A stretch of 64,000 bases of DNA. Origin: Ammoniphilus sp. YIM 78166. GTDB taxonomy: Bacteria; Bacillota; Bacilli; Aneurinibacillales; RAOX-1. The DNA is taken from positions 744,001-808,000 of the forward strand of contig NZ_SDLR01000004.1 of assembly GCF_004522215.1 (NCBI RefSeq), written 5' to 3'. A program made the translations under genes and the position numbers. Below the pieces are notes generated by a model. The model had not been told where the DNA came from and did no database searches. It worked only from the letters and a program-made list of their open reading frames with translations. Below, in pieces: positions 49,635-57,871 of this stretch (its first letter is position 1; each line of letters opens with the position of its first letter).

Positions 49635-49748
49635 ATGCCAACCCTCCTTTCTTTTTCTTACTTAGATTATCTCATCTAACTATGTAGAAAAAATGAAGAA
49701 AAGGGTGCTATACTAGTTTCTGTCAGTTTTTCATTAGGAAGTGAAACT

Positions 49749-50150
49749 ATGCAAATCGAAGAATCTAATATGAAAAAGCGCAGAAAAGCGAATGCCAACC
49801 AACAACTTCTCATCGGAGTATTGACTTTAGTAGTCTGGGGAGGGCTTCTCTATGGCGGTTACTATCTAGCGAATCAGTACATTAAAAATACCCAGGCTTA
49901 TGTCCAGCAGCAAATCCAAGAGGTGAAGGTGCATAATGAACAGCAGGTGGCACTGCTGCAGACAGAGCTGTTGAAGATGCAGGAGGAGTTAGGGCTGATT
50001 AAGGAGGAGCTTGCTTTTGCCGATGAGACCTTGAATGGAACGAATCAGACGAAGCACGCGCTGCAGGAACGTATGGCGATGCTGGATAGCCAGCTGACGC
50101 AATTAAAAACCTCGCTTAAGCATCTGGAGGAAGCTGCCCGTGGCCAGTAA
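49749..50150 (+). CDS. Membrane-anchored coiled-coil protein (133 aa)
   Basis: ATG after AGGAAGTG. Basic N-terminus, one membrane segment (LLIGVLTLVVWGGLLYGGYYL), then an unbroken coiled coil to the end (VQQQIQEVKVHNEQQVALL, LLKMQEELGLIKEELAF). Its last codons overlap the GTG start of the next gene, so the two are translated together and may form one envelope complex. Confidence 0.72.
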   Translation: MQIEESNMKKRRKANANQQLLIGVLTLVVWGGLLYGGYYLANQYIKNTQAYVQQQIQEVKVHNEQQVALLQTELLKMQEELGLIKEELAFADETLNGTNQTKHALQERMAMLDSQLTQLKTSLKHLEEAARGQ

Positions 50151-51192
50151 AGTTCTTTTGTTTATGTTTTGGCTGACGGCGCCGATCATCGGGTTTATGC
50201 TCGCGTTCTATCAAACGGATCATCCGTTTTTTCCCGCTGAGCCCGCGGGACTCTACCTTCCGGTCGAACACTTAACAGAAGGCGTTCAGCACGTGGAGGA
50301 AAAGATTAAACAAACGCAGGACCTGATCGTTAAAATTCAGTTAGGGGCCGAGTCGGAGAAAAAGGATGTTGAGCAACAAAACCAGCAATTGGCCCAGCTT
50401 CTTGAGAACAGTCAAACGCAGTTAAAGAAGTCCGAAGACGTTCTGGATCAGATACTATCCAATATGCTGGGCAAGCCGATTGGACAAACCTTTGGCAAAC
50501 GAGCGACCATTAAGGTGTTTTCTTTGGAGGAGGCAGGCTATAAGGGGTATATGGCTAAGGTCAAGCTTCATGATCCTCAGGCCTTGAAAATGATTCTGGC
50601 ACAGGATGCGGTGATGAGTAAAGGGGAGACGACGAGCCAAGCCGCAAGACGTAAGCAAGCAATATTGGGCATTAACGCGGGAGGATTCCGGACGGATGCG
50701 CAGGGACAGCTGGTTCCGCTGGGGATTACCGTGGTGGATGGGCAGATTCGGACCTTTTCGAATTCCACGTCTCTGAGTTTCGTGGGTTTTAATCAGCAAG
50801 GAAGGTTAGTAGGAGGCAACATCGCGACCCCTGAGCAGCTTCAGCAGGTGGGGATTTTGCAAGGAGCCAGCTTTCTTCCGACCCTCTTGCAAGGAGGCCA
50901 GAAGCTGCCAATTCCTGCGGAGTGGGCGAAGAAAAAGCACCCGAGAACCTTGATCGGCCACTTTTCCAATGGGGATTTGCTGTTCATTGTGATCGATGGG
51001 CGCAGAAAAGGGTGGAGTGAGGGGGTTACACTAGAGGAAGCGCAGGAAAAACTGCTGGACTTTAAAGTGAGAGATGCCTATAACCTGGATGGAGGAGGTT
51101 CGAGTGTTTTTTACTATAACGGTAAAGTGCTGAACCGACCTTCGGATGGGAAGGAAAGACCTGTGTCTACGAATATCGTAATCCTTCCATAA
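50140..51192 (+). CDS. Phosphodiester glycosidase (NAGPA)-family exported protein
   Basis: 350 residues, GTG start 9 nt after GGAGG. One N-terminal membrane segment (VLLFMFWLTAPIIGFMLAFY), a coiled coil (~45-110) and a NAGPA/DUF2233 domain (~125-350): ILGINAGGFRTDAQGQLVPLGITVVDG, RTLIGHFSNGDLLFIVIDGR, YNLDGGGSSVFYYNGKVLNRPSDG. Proteins of this family cut sugar-1-phosphodiesters, as in mannose-6-phosphate uncovering and capsule modification. Here the target is probably a wall or surface polymer. Confidence 0.83.
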   Translation: MASKVLLFMFWLTAPIIGFMLAFYQTDHPFFPAEPAGLYLPVEHLTEGVQHVEEKIKQTQDLIVKIQLGAESEKKDVEQQNQQLAQLLENSQTQLKKSEDVLDQILSNMLGKPIGQTFGKRATIKVFSLEEAGYKGYMAKVKLHDPQALKMILAQDAVMSKGETTSQAARRKQAILGINAGGFRTDAQGQLVPLGITVVDGQIRTFSNSTSLSFVGFNQQGRLVGGNIATPEQLQQVGILQGASFLPTLLQGGQKLPIPAEWAKKKHPRTLIGHFSNGDLLFIVIDGRRKGWSEGVTLEEAQEKLLDFKVRDAYNLDGGGSSVFYYNGKVLNRPSDGKERPVSTNIVILP

Positions 51193-51247
51193 AAAGGATA
51201 GGAACCCGTCCATATGGGAAATACTGGACGTAGAGGTGATCTGCGTT

Positions 51248-52000
51248 GTGATCGGGATAGATAAGGTTTATCACTTTTTCTTTTATGGAATCATAGCATT
51301 GATCTTAGGGACCGTGGCTTGTCAGCTTTCGCCGAAAGGAAGGGCGTTGCAGCGGATTTTTGGGGTGGCGTGCTTGCTGTTTTTGGTGGGCATATTGGAT
51401 GAATATCGGCAATTTTTTCTCCCGGGTCGGGATACGGAATACTTGGATGTACTGGCAAATGGGGCGGGCATTGTAACGGGGCTGGTGGTGCCCATTATTC
51501 TGCACCGTATGGAATTGAGGAAGGGAACAGTTCCCCTTTTGACTTGGATCCCAGCGGTGTTGCTTCTCGTTCCTTTGTTTACGGGCATCGTCCTGATAAC
51601 GACGAAGGCGCCGCCGACTCCTTTTTTTGTTCCAGGCAGCGAGAAAGCCGCAGGAGTGGCAACACAGGTCGTTCGGTTGAATCGGCCTAAGGACAAAGCT
51701 TATCAGCAGTTTCGGGAGAAATATGTGCCGCAGCTGCTTTACATTGAAAAAGAATATAAGCGAGAGCTAAAAGAGCTGCTTTCTTACGCCAAACAGGGTA
51801 ACGTTCATCATTATTGGTTGATGTATAAACTAGGACAAGCGGTGGATCTGCAGTTTGAGCAGGTGATGATCCAGATGAAGAGAAGTGCCAACCAAGAGGG
51901 GATTCAACGAAGTGTGCTGAAAAGGGCAGAAAAAGAGTTTTACCAGCGCCAAAGGGTTCAGCGAGCCAAGCTGGTCAAGCAAGTGCTGTTAGAAAAATAG
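51248..52000 (+). CDS. VanZ-family membrane protein
   Basis: 250 residues from GTG at 51248, 7 nt after AGAGGTGAT; a GTG at 51236 overlaps the ribosome site. MIGIDKVYHFFFYGIIALIL carries the VanZ start motif DKxxHF; GILDEYRQFFLPGRDTEYLDVLANGAGIVTG is the conserved E-Q-FxPGR..DxxxNxxG block. Four membrane segments, then a ~100-residue basic helical tail not usual in VanZ. Family members affect teicoplanin resistance or wall metabolism; mechanism unknown. Confidence 0.82.
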   Translation: MIGIDKVYHFFFYGIIALILGTVACQLSPKGRALQRIFGVACLLFLVGILDEYRQFFLPGRDTEYLDVLANGAGIVTGLVVPIILHRMELRKGTVPLLTWIPAVLLLVPLFTGIVLITTKAPPTPFFVPGSEKAAGVATQVVRLNRPKDKAYQQFREKYVPQLLYIEKEYKRELKELLSYAKQGNVHHYWLMYKLGQAVDLQFEQVMIQMKRSANQEGIQRSVLKRAEKEFYQRQRVQRAKLVKQVLLEK

Positions 52001-52024
52001 CTTCCGATGGTGTCGGAAGCTATT
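51992..52024. terminator. Bidirectional terminator
   Basis: AAATAGCTTCCGA and TCGGAAGCTATTT arms overlap the stop codons of both convergent genes. Confidence 0.8.
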
Positions 52025-52523
52025 TGGCTTTGGAATAAGCCCAAAGGATGGTGTATTGATCTTGATCAACGGCCAAAAACACATCCTGCTGGATGACAAA
52101 GTCTCCAAACGAGCTATAGTAGGAAAGGGTCGCCGGTATCTTGATGACCTCGGCTAAGGTTGTTGCTCCTGGGCTCATTTCCCAATCGTTTAGCGTGGTG
52201 GCTGCACCCAACTGATAGTCAAAAGAAGAGACACCAAAATGCTGCATAAACACATGGGCACGCTGTTGGATGTAGGAATCCTTTTTAAATTTTTCCTTCA
52301 TCTGGGGATGAAATAGCTCCCAAGAGCTCCCGAAGTCTCCGGCTTGCTCATATTGATAAAACTGCTCCAGCACCTGTTGGGGGGGCGTCATTTTCCCGGG
52401 GATGGAGGGTGAAGAGCCCCCGAACCAAAAGAACATGAGCAACGTGGCGACGAGAAGGGCGACCATGGCAAAAAGGCCGTATTGTGACAACTTTTGCCGT
52501 AAACGGTAACGGTTGAGCCTCAT
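52020..52523 (-). CDS. Membrane-anchored hypothetical protein (167 aa)
   Basis: ATG after GGAGG. Basic N-terminus and one membrane segment (GLFAMVALLVATLLMFFWFGG), then an extracellular domain with a cystatin/NTF2-like look (PQQVLEQFYQYEQAGDFGSSWELFHPQMKEKF, FVIQQDVFLAVDQDQYTILWAYSK). Function unknown. Confidence 0.68.
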   Translation of the reverse strand: MRLNRYRLRQKLSQYGLFAMVALLVATLLMFFWFGGSSPSIPGKMTPPQQVLEQFYQYEQAGDFGSSWELFHPQMKEKFKKDSYIQQRAHVFMQHFGVSSFDYQLGAATTLNDWEMSPGATTLAEVIKIPATLSYYSSFGDFVIQQDVFLAVDQDQYTILWAYSKAK

Positions 52524-52604
52524 GACAAAAACTACCCACCTCCTAAACCTATCTTCTGGACATGTTTATGCAGTGAGTAGGACAAATATCTGTTACAATA
52601 TGAA

Positions 52605-52850
52605 TTACCTTGGTGGATTGGTATGGAGGATAGCCGTATCCCCACGCTCATCCGTAACAAAAATAGCAATATTATCATCCCAGTAATTGCGAACGCCATC
52701 GTAGCTGCGGGTGCGGAGCATTTCGCCGTTAAAGGAAGTGCCTGTCGTACCGGACAATTGGTTGACAATGAATGAGTGATCTTGAGGCACAGTTTGCGCG
52801 CCGCATCCAGTAAGAACGACGAGACCCAACATTATGCAATATTTAACCAT
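52605..52850 (-). CDS. Small lipoprotein (81 aa)
   Basis: ATG after AGGAGG. Lipobox LTGC with Cys at 16 (MVKYCIMLGLVVLTGC). Mature part ~65 residues, polar, ending FVTDERGDTAILHTNPPR. Not recognised; 81 nt upstream of the previous gene on the same strand and likely co-transcribed. Confidence 0.65.
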   Translation of the reverse strand: MVKYCIMLGLVVLTGCGAQTVPQDHSFIVNQLSGTTGTSFNGEMLRTRSYDGVRNYWDDNIAIFVTDERGDTAILHTNPPR

Positions 52851-52928
52851 AAAAAAGCCTCCTACAGTAAACGCTATAGAATGTAGGATTCCCTAACCTT
52901 CCATTTTCATAAGAGAGAGGAAGTTCTT

Positions 52929-53384
52929 ATGCATAGAAAAATCAAGCTGGAATATTTAAAGTTGATCCGCAGCAAAGGGGCCACCACGGTCATCGCCCGC
53001 AGCTTTGCCATCGGAATGTTTATTGAGTTTATCACCCTGCCTACCATGGGCTTGGCCTTTTTTCTGTTATATCCGTTTATGAAGGTATTCCGCGGATCCC
53101 TTCCGGTGGCGTTGATTGGCTTCGTGATGGGGAAGTTTATCGTGCCGTTTTTCTTGGTCCTGAACTATAAAGTGGGGGCCTTGTTGGTTGACCCGGGTTC
53201 TTCAGGTGCTCCGGCCCTGCACCTTTCTTTGCAGTCTCTGAAAGAAAATGGCTTAGTGTTTCTTACGGGCAGCGCTATTGATGGCTTAGTGATCTCACTG
53301 GTGTGTTATGGACTCGTGTATGGGGCCCTAGTTTTTTATCGAAAGCGGAAAGTTATCCGCCGTTTGCAGCGTCAAATCAGTTAG
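52929..53384 (+). CDS. DUF2062-family membrane protein
   Basis: 151 residues after GAGAGGAAG. The family block RSFAIGMFIEFITLPTMGLAFFLLYPFM and GFVMGKFIVPFFLVLNYKVGALLV is present with about three or four membrane segments. Function of the family is not known. Confidence 0.75.
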   Translation: MHRKIKLEYLKLIRSKGATTVIARSFAIGMFIEFITLPTMGLAFFLLYPFMKVFRGSLPVALIGFVMGKFIVPFFLVLNYKVGALLVDPGSSGAPALHLSLQSLKENGLVFLTGSAIDGLVISLVCYGLVYGALVFYRKRKVIRRLQRQIS

Positions 53385-53385
53385 T

Positions 53386-53430
53386 AAAACGCCCAATTTT
53401 CGGCTTAGTGCTGGAAATTGGGCGTTTTTT
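53386..53430 (+). terminator. Intrinsic terminator
   Basis: AAAACGCCCAATTTT pairs with AAATTGGGCGTTTTTT. Confidence 0.85.
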
Positions 53431-53464
53431 GTGGTTGATAGGCGGAATAATGGGCTCTGAATGG

Positions 53465-53482
53465 TTGGCACCCATCTTGCAT
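53465..53482 (+). promoter_or_regulatory. Sigma-54 promoter of a small zinc-ribbon gene
   Basis: TTGGCAC-CCATC-TTGCAT (53465-53482) is an exact -24/-12 match, 41 nt before the ATG at 53523. Confidence 0.72.
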
Positions 53483-53522
53483 ATAAATAAACATAAAATT
53501 CATACATAGTGGAGGGATAGTC

Positions 53523-53666
53523 ATGAAGAGTCAATACTGTATCGATTGTGGACGTGAAATCAGTGAATATATGAGTGAGACCTTGCACGTTTGTAACATT
53601 TGTGAGACACAGAAGGGCCATCCTATCGTTCTAGATGTATACTATTCGAATAAGCGCAAGGGGTAG
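53523..53666 (+). CDS. Small zinc-ribbon protein (47 aa) under sigma-54 promoter
   Basis: ATG after GGAGGG. MKSQYCIDCGREISEYM and VCNICETQKG give two Cys-x-x-Cys pairs 17 residues apart, a zinc ribbon. Its own sigma-54 promoter and terminator mark it as a separate regulated unit. Role unknown; a link to the kamA and nhaC sigma-54 promoters is possible. Confidence 0.65.
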   Translation: MKSQYCIDCGREISEYMSETLHVCNICETQKGHPIVLDVYYSNKRKG

Positions 53667-53695
53667 TCACCTGGAGGTGATTGCCTCTTTTTTTT
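53667..53695 (+). terminator. Intrinsic terminator
   Basis: TCACCT-GG-AGGTGA then TTGCC and an eight-T run. Confidence 0.65.
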
Positions 53696-53740
53696 AGCGG
53701 AGTGGATTCCGTTTAATGTAAAGGAACAAGTTAAAATAAA

Positions 53741-53773
53741 CAAAATAACCGGAAGCTCTTCCGGTTATTTTGC
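53741..53773. terminator. Bidirectional terminator
   Basis: CAAAATAACCGGAAG pairs with CTTCCGGTTATTTTG, perfect 15-bp stem. Confidence 0.85.
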
Positions 53774-53806
53774 TTTGATATTTAAAGACAGCCCTTAGCT
53801 AACCAT

Positions 53807-53881
53807 TTAACCGGATTTTACTCCGTCTATTCATCCTTCTGAGTAGCATCCTCAATCATTAACCGGAACAGAATCCGCTAA
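53807..53881. repeat. Two TTAACCGGA...TCCG palindromic elements
   Basis: TTAACCGGA-TTTTAC-TCCGTCTA (53807-53829) and TTAACCGGA-ACAGAA-TCCGCTAA (53859-53881) are the same family, reverse orientation, as those at 38155-38568 and 21938. They lie 29 nt apart between convergent genes. Confidence 0.6.
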
Positions 53882-53893
53882 ATTTGCCCCTTC

Positions 53894-55081
53894 TTATTCC
53901 AACACAAACCTAATTCCTTTCCCTTGCGGCACCTGCTCGAGCTTCACCCATACCGCTGGGGCGGGGATTCCGCCTGACTCTATCGTGACGACGACTTCCT
54001 GGCGGTTCTCCCAAGCACTTTTCACATGACCAGTAGGGATATACACAAAGCTCTCTTCATTCCAGATATGGACGGAAGGTTGATCGGAGCTGAGCTCCAC
54101 AGGAAGCTCGCCAGGCTCTGCAATGGTGACAGGGACCTCGGACCAAGCTGTGCGTCCATCGAACCAAACCTCTCCGGCAAAGCTCTGAATGCGATACCAG
54201 CCGTTCCACTCTTCGAAGGCGGAGACGACTTGAGGGGATAGCCCGCCGAGTTTCCGGCTGGAGACTAAGGGCTGCTCAAAAATGGGCACATACTGATCTA
54301 CACGGATTTTTTTATCGACTGGTTTAGCTTCACCTATTAGAACTTGGTCAGCGTAAAGCCAAAGGTCCCCCGTCCAGGTTTTTACACGATACCAATCGCC
54401 TTGCTTTTCAAAAGCTTGAATGGGCTGTGGCGATAGGGCATGGGGAGTAGGCTCGACTCCGGGCTTTCTATATAAAGCGGCCTTCTTGGTTAAGGTCAGA
54501 CGGACATCTACCTTTTCTAGTGGTGCATTGACAGGCGCTGCAGGCTGCTTCGTTGGAGTTGGCTCAGCTTCAACCGTAAAGTTCTTGCTCTTGGCAATAT
54601 CAGCAAAGCTTAGCTTCGAGGTGGTGATAATGACGGGAGTCTTCACCTTGACTTGGTCAAACAACCACCGGACATCTTGGTTGCGCATCCGAACACAGCC
54701 AAGGGAAACATAGCTGCCAATCGACTTTTCATTATTATTGCCATGGATTCCGTAGGTGTCCCCTTTCGTACCACGGGCATTCAGACCCAGCCAACGATCG
54801 CCGAGGGGATTTTTCGGGTCGCCGCCGGCAATTTTTCCTTTGTAATAAGGGCGGTTTTTGATTTTATTGACGATCTCAAAGGTTCCTTCAGGTGTATACG
54901 TTTGTTGCTTGCCGGTGGCAACAGGGAATGATTTGATCAGTTTTCCGTCCTGGTAAAAGGCTAGTTTATTGGTGGCCTTATTAATAATGATGAGTTGCGT
55001 GTTCTTTTCTGCTGCTCCTACCGAGGTGCCGGCTCCCGCGAGCAGGCATAAGACGACAATCCAAGTCCATATCCGTTTCAC
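53894..55081 (-). CDS. Secreted L,D-transpeptidase with SH3-like repeats
   Basis: 395 residues; ATG after GGAAGGAGAA. Signal peptide: IWTWIVVLCLLAGAGTSVGA. YkuD domain ~27-155: QLIIINKATNKLAFYQDG, GTFEIVNKI, GIHGNN (His113) and SLGCVRM (Cys129). Then a Pro-rich linker and two SH3-like wall-binding repeats (VKTWTGDLWLYADQVL, IQSFAGEVWFDGRTAW). It cross-links peptidoglycan by L,D-bonds outside the membrane. Second YkuD protein in the window, with a different architecture from that at 45624. Confidence 0.88.
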   Translation of the reverse strand: MKRIWTWIVVLCLLAGAGTSVGAAEKNTQLIIINKATNKLAFYQDGKLIKSFPVATGKQQTYTPEGTFEIVNKIKNRPYYKGKIAGGDPKNPLGDRWLGLNARGTKGDTYGIHGNNNEKSIGSYVSLGCVRMRNQDVRWLFDQVKVKTPVIITTSKLSFADIAKSKNFTVEAEPTPTKQPAAPVNAPLEKVDVRLTLTKKAALYRKPGVEPTPHALSPQPIQAFEKQGDWYRVKTWTGDLWLYADQVLIGEAKPVDKKIRVDQYVPIFEQPLVSSRKLGGLSPQVVSAFEEWNGWYRIQSFAGEVWFDGRTAWSEVPVTIAEPGELPVELSSDQPSVHIWNEESFVYIPTGHVKSAWENRQEVVVTIESGGIPAPAVWVKLEQVPQGKGIRFVLE

Positions 55082-55194
55082 TTGTCGTTCTCCTTCCCAT
55101 AAAGTAACAAAATTAATTATAAATTAGTAATATTTGGTAGGTAAACGAGTTTCGATCAACAGTTTTTGCATGAGCAGGGGGGATTCTGTCGAGA

Positions 55195-55596
55195 ATGAAA
55201 GAAAAAAGGAGGATTCGTTGGAAAATGAATCTTGGCCAACGCATGGCAATCAATTTCATGTATAAAATCATCCTATTTCCCACCATAATTTTCGGGGCAG
55301 GGGCGCTCCTTCCTTCCCAAATTCACTATTCCTCTTGGATTCCGCCTCTTCTGCTTAGTGGCTTCTTTATCTTGATTGGGCTTTTTGCAGATGAAACGAT
55401 CTTGCCGATGTTCGGAAATGAGAAAGCGACGATTCAGGGAGCTCTCTTTATGACAGGGGCAACCTGGGTTCTTCCTTTTCTCGTACCAGGGAATGGGGTT
55501 ACCCTCTTGGGCGCTGCTGCTACGGGATTATCCTTAGGGATGGTGGAGTATGGGATGCATGGATGGCTATTAAAACAAAGAAAGACAAGTTTATAA
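55195..55596 (+). CDS. DUF2512-family membrane protein (YndM-like)
   Basis: 133 residues with four membrane segments; family phrases LLSGFFILIGLFADETILPMFGN and GLSLGMVEYGMHGWLLKQ. The start at 55195 lacks a good ribosome site; AGGAGG at 55206-55211 is 13 nt before an in-frame ATG at 55225, so the latter (123 aa) is an alternative. Function unknown. Confidence 0.75.
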   Translation: MKEKRRIRWKMNLGQRMAINFMYKIILFPTIIFGAGALLPSQIHYSSWIPPLLLSGFFILIGLFADETILPMFGNEKATIQGALFMTGATWVLPFLVPGNGVTLLGAAATGLSLGMVEYGMHGWLLKQRKTSL

Positions 55597-55633
55597 ATAA
55601 ATGGTAAATTATAGTTAAGAGGGGAGGGAATAT

Positions 55634-56038
55634 ATGGAAATTAGTAAAGTGATTCAGGGGATATCGGGGGATTGGATTGAGTATTGGGATAATCGGTTGA
55701 ACGAATTTATTTGCTTGGTGGATCGATCAAAAAAGACAAGATATGTTTCCTTTGGCATTCAGAATGTACTGGGCTATGCCCCTGGGGAAGTGGTGGGGAC
55801 ACCAGCCTTTCGGGTGATGGATGAGGATACCAGGAATACGATTTTTGAACATTACGAAGGTTTTTTGAAAACAAAGGGAAGCTTTGAGTTTCAGTATGAA
55901 TCTTGGACGAAGAAGGGAACTCCTATTACTTTACATAGTAAAACGTTTGTCGTTGTTGTGGAGGAGCGACAATATCCGCAGCTATTTGAGGCGTATGTCG
56001 GGATGCTGAAAAAAATGATGGAGGGGAAACCGTTATGA
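55634..56038 (+). CDS. Single PAS-domain protein
   Basis: 134 residues after GGGGAGGG. A stand-alone PAS fold: FICLVDRSKKTRYVSFGIQNVLGYAPGEVVGTPAFRVMDEDTRN, then FEFQYESWTKKGTPITLHSKTFVVV. No output domain, so it may work by binding a partner. Its end overlaps the convergent XRE regulator by 6 nt. Confidence 0.75.
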   Translation: MEISKVIQGISGDWIEYWDNRLNEFICLVDRSKKTRYVSFGIQNVLGYAPGEVVGTPAFRVMDEDTRNTIFEHYEGFLKTKGSFEFQYESWTKKGTPITLHSKTFVVVVEERQYPQLFEAYVGMLKKMMEGKPL

Positions 56039-56398
56039 CTCCTCCTCCGACATTTCAATAAGGGTCTTCACACAGCTAAGCATGGAATGTTTTTGATGAT
56101 CGTTTAATTCCCTTCCTTTGAAGGTCACCGTCATATTCCGAAAGATATCCTCTAGGTCAGTCGAGTCGGAGGGTGGAGCGTCTACATAGCCTGCTTTTTC
56201 TAAGAGTTCCTCATAAGTAATCCCTAGTGGCTCCGCTATTTTTCGCAGGACCTCGGGTGAAGGGATGCCACGGTTGCCCGTTTCAATTTGAGAAATATAG
56301 GCGTTTGATACTCCACTCAGGCGTTCAACCTTACGAATCGATAGCTTTTTTTGTTTTCTAGATTCTCGCAGATAAGCACCAAAGGCTCTCGCGTTCAT
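56033..56398 (-). CDS. XRE-family transcriptional regulator
   Basis: 121 residues. An N-terminal HTH_3 domain (LRESRKQKKLSIRKVERLSGVSNAYISQIETGNRGIPSPEVLRKIAEPLGITYEELL) and a short C-terminal helix region (TFKGRELNDHQKHSMLSCVKTLIEM). SinR/Xre type. Divergent from the 56527 gene, which it may control. Confidence 0.85.
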   Translation of the reverse strand: MNARAFGAYLRESRKQKKLSIRKVERLSGVSNAYISQIETGNRGIPSPEVLRKIAEPLGITYEELLEKAGYVDAPPSDSTDLEDIFRNMTVTFKGRELNDHQKHSMLSCVKTLIEMSEEES

Positions 56399-56526
56399 AG
56401 ATCCTCCTAAGTGGGGTAATTTATGATAAGTGCTTGCAAAAGTAAGCGATAGATCTATTGATGAGCATATTTCCTAAACCTGATCATATCAAAATGAATA
56501 TAAGAACGGAAGATTAAGGGGTAGAA

Positions 56527-56727
56527 ATGATCTTATCCAAAAGAATATTAGATGTGCTAGATAAAAATGGGGAGTTAACTCTGCGGGATCTTGATCTGGA
56601 GATAAATGACCCTCGAACAAAGGAACGAATGAAACTTTTGCTTGATCATGGAGAGATTGAGCGAATAAAAAAGGATCAATTCAGGATAACCGAGAAAGGG
56701 AAAAAAGTGCTTAGAAAGCTTCTTTGA
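56527..56727 (+). CDS. Small winged-helix-like protein (66 aa)
   Basis: MILSKRILDVLDKNGELTLRDLDLEINDPRTKERMKLLLDHGEIERIKKDQFRITEKGKKVL reads as a complete winged helix: helix-turn-helix then a wing (KKDQFRITEKGK). Basic; probably DNA binding. Ribosome site AAGGGG is weak. Clear terminator follows. Confidence 0.65.
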   Translation: MILSKRILDVLDKNGELTLRDLDLEINDPRTKERMKLLLDHGEIERIKKDQFRITEKGKKVLRKLL

Positions 56728-56729
56728 CA

Positions 56730-56772
56730 AGAAAGAGCCTCCACGTTAAACCATGGAGGCTCTTTCTTCATT
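56730..56772. terminator. Bidirectional terminator
   Basis: AAGAAAGAGCCTCCA pairs with TGGAGGCTCTTTCTT; the stem serves both convergent genes. Confidence 0.88.
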
Positions 56773-57634
56773 TTTTCATGACCATCCAGTTCTTCAAATC
56801 ATGGATGCAAATGCCGGCATAGCTTGGACTTTGTTGATAGTGCAAAGCAACCTTTGTTAATTGATCTTTCATGTAGGCTTCGCCTTCCTCGTGGAAGGTG
56901 ATAAAAGATGGCTCATCGGTCTGGTTGGTTTCCACGCCAATGATGACTTTTTTGCCTAGCTGATTAGCCCAGTTGATTTCTTCTTTGACAATTTGAATAA
57001 TAGCATCGGCGGAGTCGCGATAGGCCATGATGCTAATGGCATCGGTTTGTTCAATAATCCATTTCGCCAGATTCCCTGACCCATAAAGATTACTGTAGGT
57101 GAACTCATCAAACCAAAACGGGATCGCTAAACTCAGCGGGAGGCTTAAACGAGTTGCGCCGTCCTTAGCTTGGATGACAAACTCCTGATAACGAAGGATG
57201 GCGTTAGGATTATCCTGTTGCCAGTCGGAGTGGAGGTAAGGCTCGACATCCAAATGCACTCCTTTAAACTTCTGGTTAGGAGCGGCTTGCTCCTGATATG
57301 TGGTGAGCCATGTATAAAAGTTGGCGAGCTGCTCTTCTGAAAACGAAGGGGAGCCATCTAGCGCATGGACTTCTACTTCCCATTTCGACAGGTTCTGAAT
57401 GAAGGTTTGGTAGGACTGGGGCGAAATGCTAGAGTTCACTTGGAGATAAACCGTCTTCACTTGTTGCTGTTTGATAAAGGAAAGCACGTCAGATGGGTGA
57501 GTTTCAATCATCTCCGTATGCCAGAACCAGGTGCTGAGGTGGGGTTGGTTCTGTACTGGAGAGGCTTTGGCTTGTGCGAAATGAACAGGGGAAAAAAGTA
57601 AAGTAAATAATACCATCATAATGATACCTCTCAT
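56768..57634 (-). CDS. Secreted TIM-barrel glycosidase-like protein (D-x-E-P-Y family, copy 3)
   Basis: 288 residues; ATG after AAGGAGGTG. Signal peptide: MVLFTLLFSPVHFAQA. Same barrel as the two operon proteins: HLSTWFWHT, VHLDVEPYLH (Asp129, Glu131), LAIPFWFDEF, ISIMAYRDS, VIIGVETNQTD, AGICIHDLKNW. It has neither stalk nor anchor, so it should be freely secreted. A c-di-GMP-I riboswitch occupies its leader (57675-57770), which places the family in the c-di-GMP surface or biofilm programme. Activity unproven. Confidence 0.8.
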   Translation of the reverse strand: MRGIIMMVLFTLLFSPVHFAQAKASPVQNQPHLSTWFWHTEMIETHPSDVLSFIKQQQVKTVYLQVNSSISPQSYQTFIQNLSKWEVEVHALDGSPSFSEEQLANFYTWLTTYQEQAAPNQKFKGVHLDVEPYLHSDWQQDNPNAILRYQEFVIQAKDGATRLSLPLSLAIPFWFDEFTYSNLYGSGNLAKWIIEQTDAISIMAYRDSADAIIQIVKEEINWANQLGKKVIIGVETNQTDEPSFITFHEEGEAYMKDQLTKVALHYQQSPSYAGICIHDLKNWMVMKK

Positions 57635-57674
57635 ACGTGCACCTCCTTAGATGAAGGCCAAGACCCTCTCTAGG

Positions 57675-57770
57675 AGTACCTGGCGGCATGGCAACCATAC
57701 GATGGATGGTGATCGCTTAGGCCCAATGCTTTGCGTCCTTGTCTTTCGACAAGTTTGCCCTTTTACTAGG
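57675..57770 (-). ncRNA. Cyclic-di-GMP-I (GEMM) riboswitch
   Basis: On the minus strand GGGCAAACTTGTCGAAAG, ACAAGGACGCAAAGC, TTGGGCCTAAG and GGTTGCCATGCCGCCAGG match the GEMM-I signatures in order: the P1b stem with GTCGAAAGAC tetraloop receptor region, the invariant ACGCAAAGCC-like core, GGCCTAA, and the distal stem closed by GGTTGCC..GCC. It ends about 40 nt before the start codon of the gene at 57634. Whether it switches ON or OFF is not clear; no strong terminator is seen after it. Confidence 0.88.
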
Positions 57771-57871
57771 TAAATTTTACCGCCCTTTTTTCATACTGTA
57801 AAGAAGTTCACGAAATGGTAACGAATAAAAGAACCGATTCTAGACATACTACGATGGAATAGGAGTTGAAG

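Noticed and set aside
57504..57698. Short minus-strand frame over the riboswitch
   Set aside because: It overlaps the GEMM-I structure and the real gene start in another frame.
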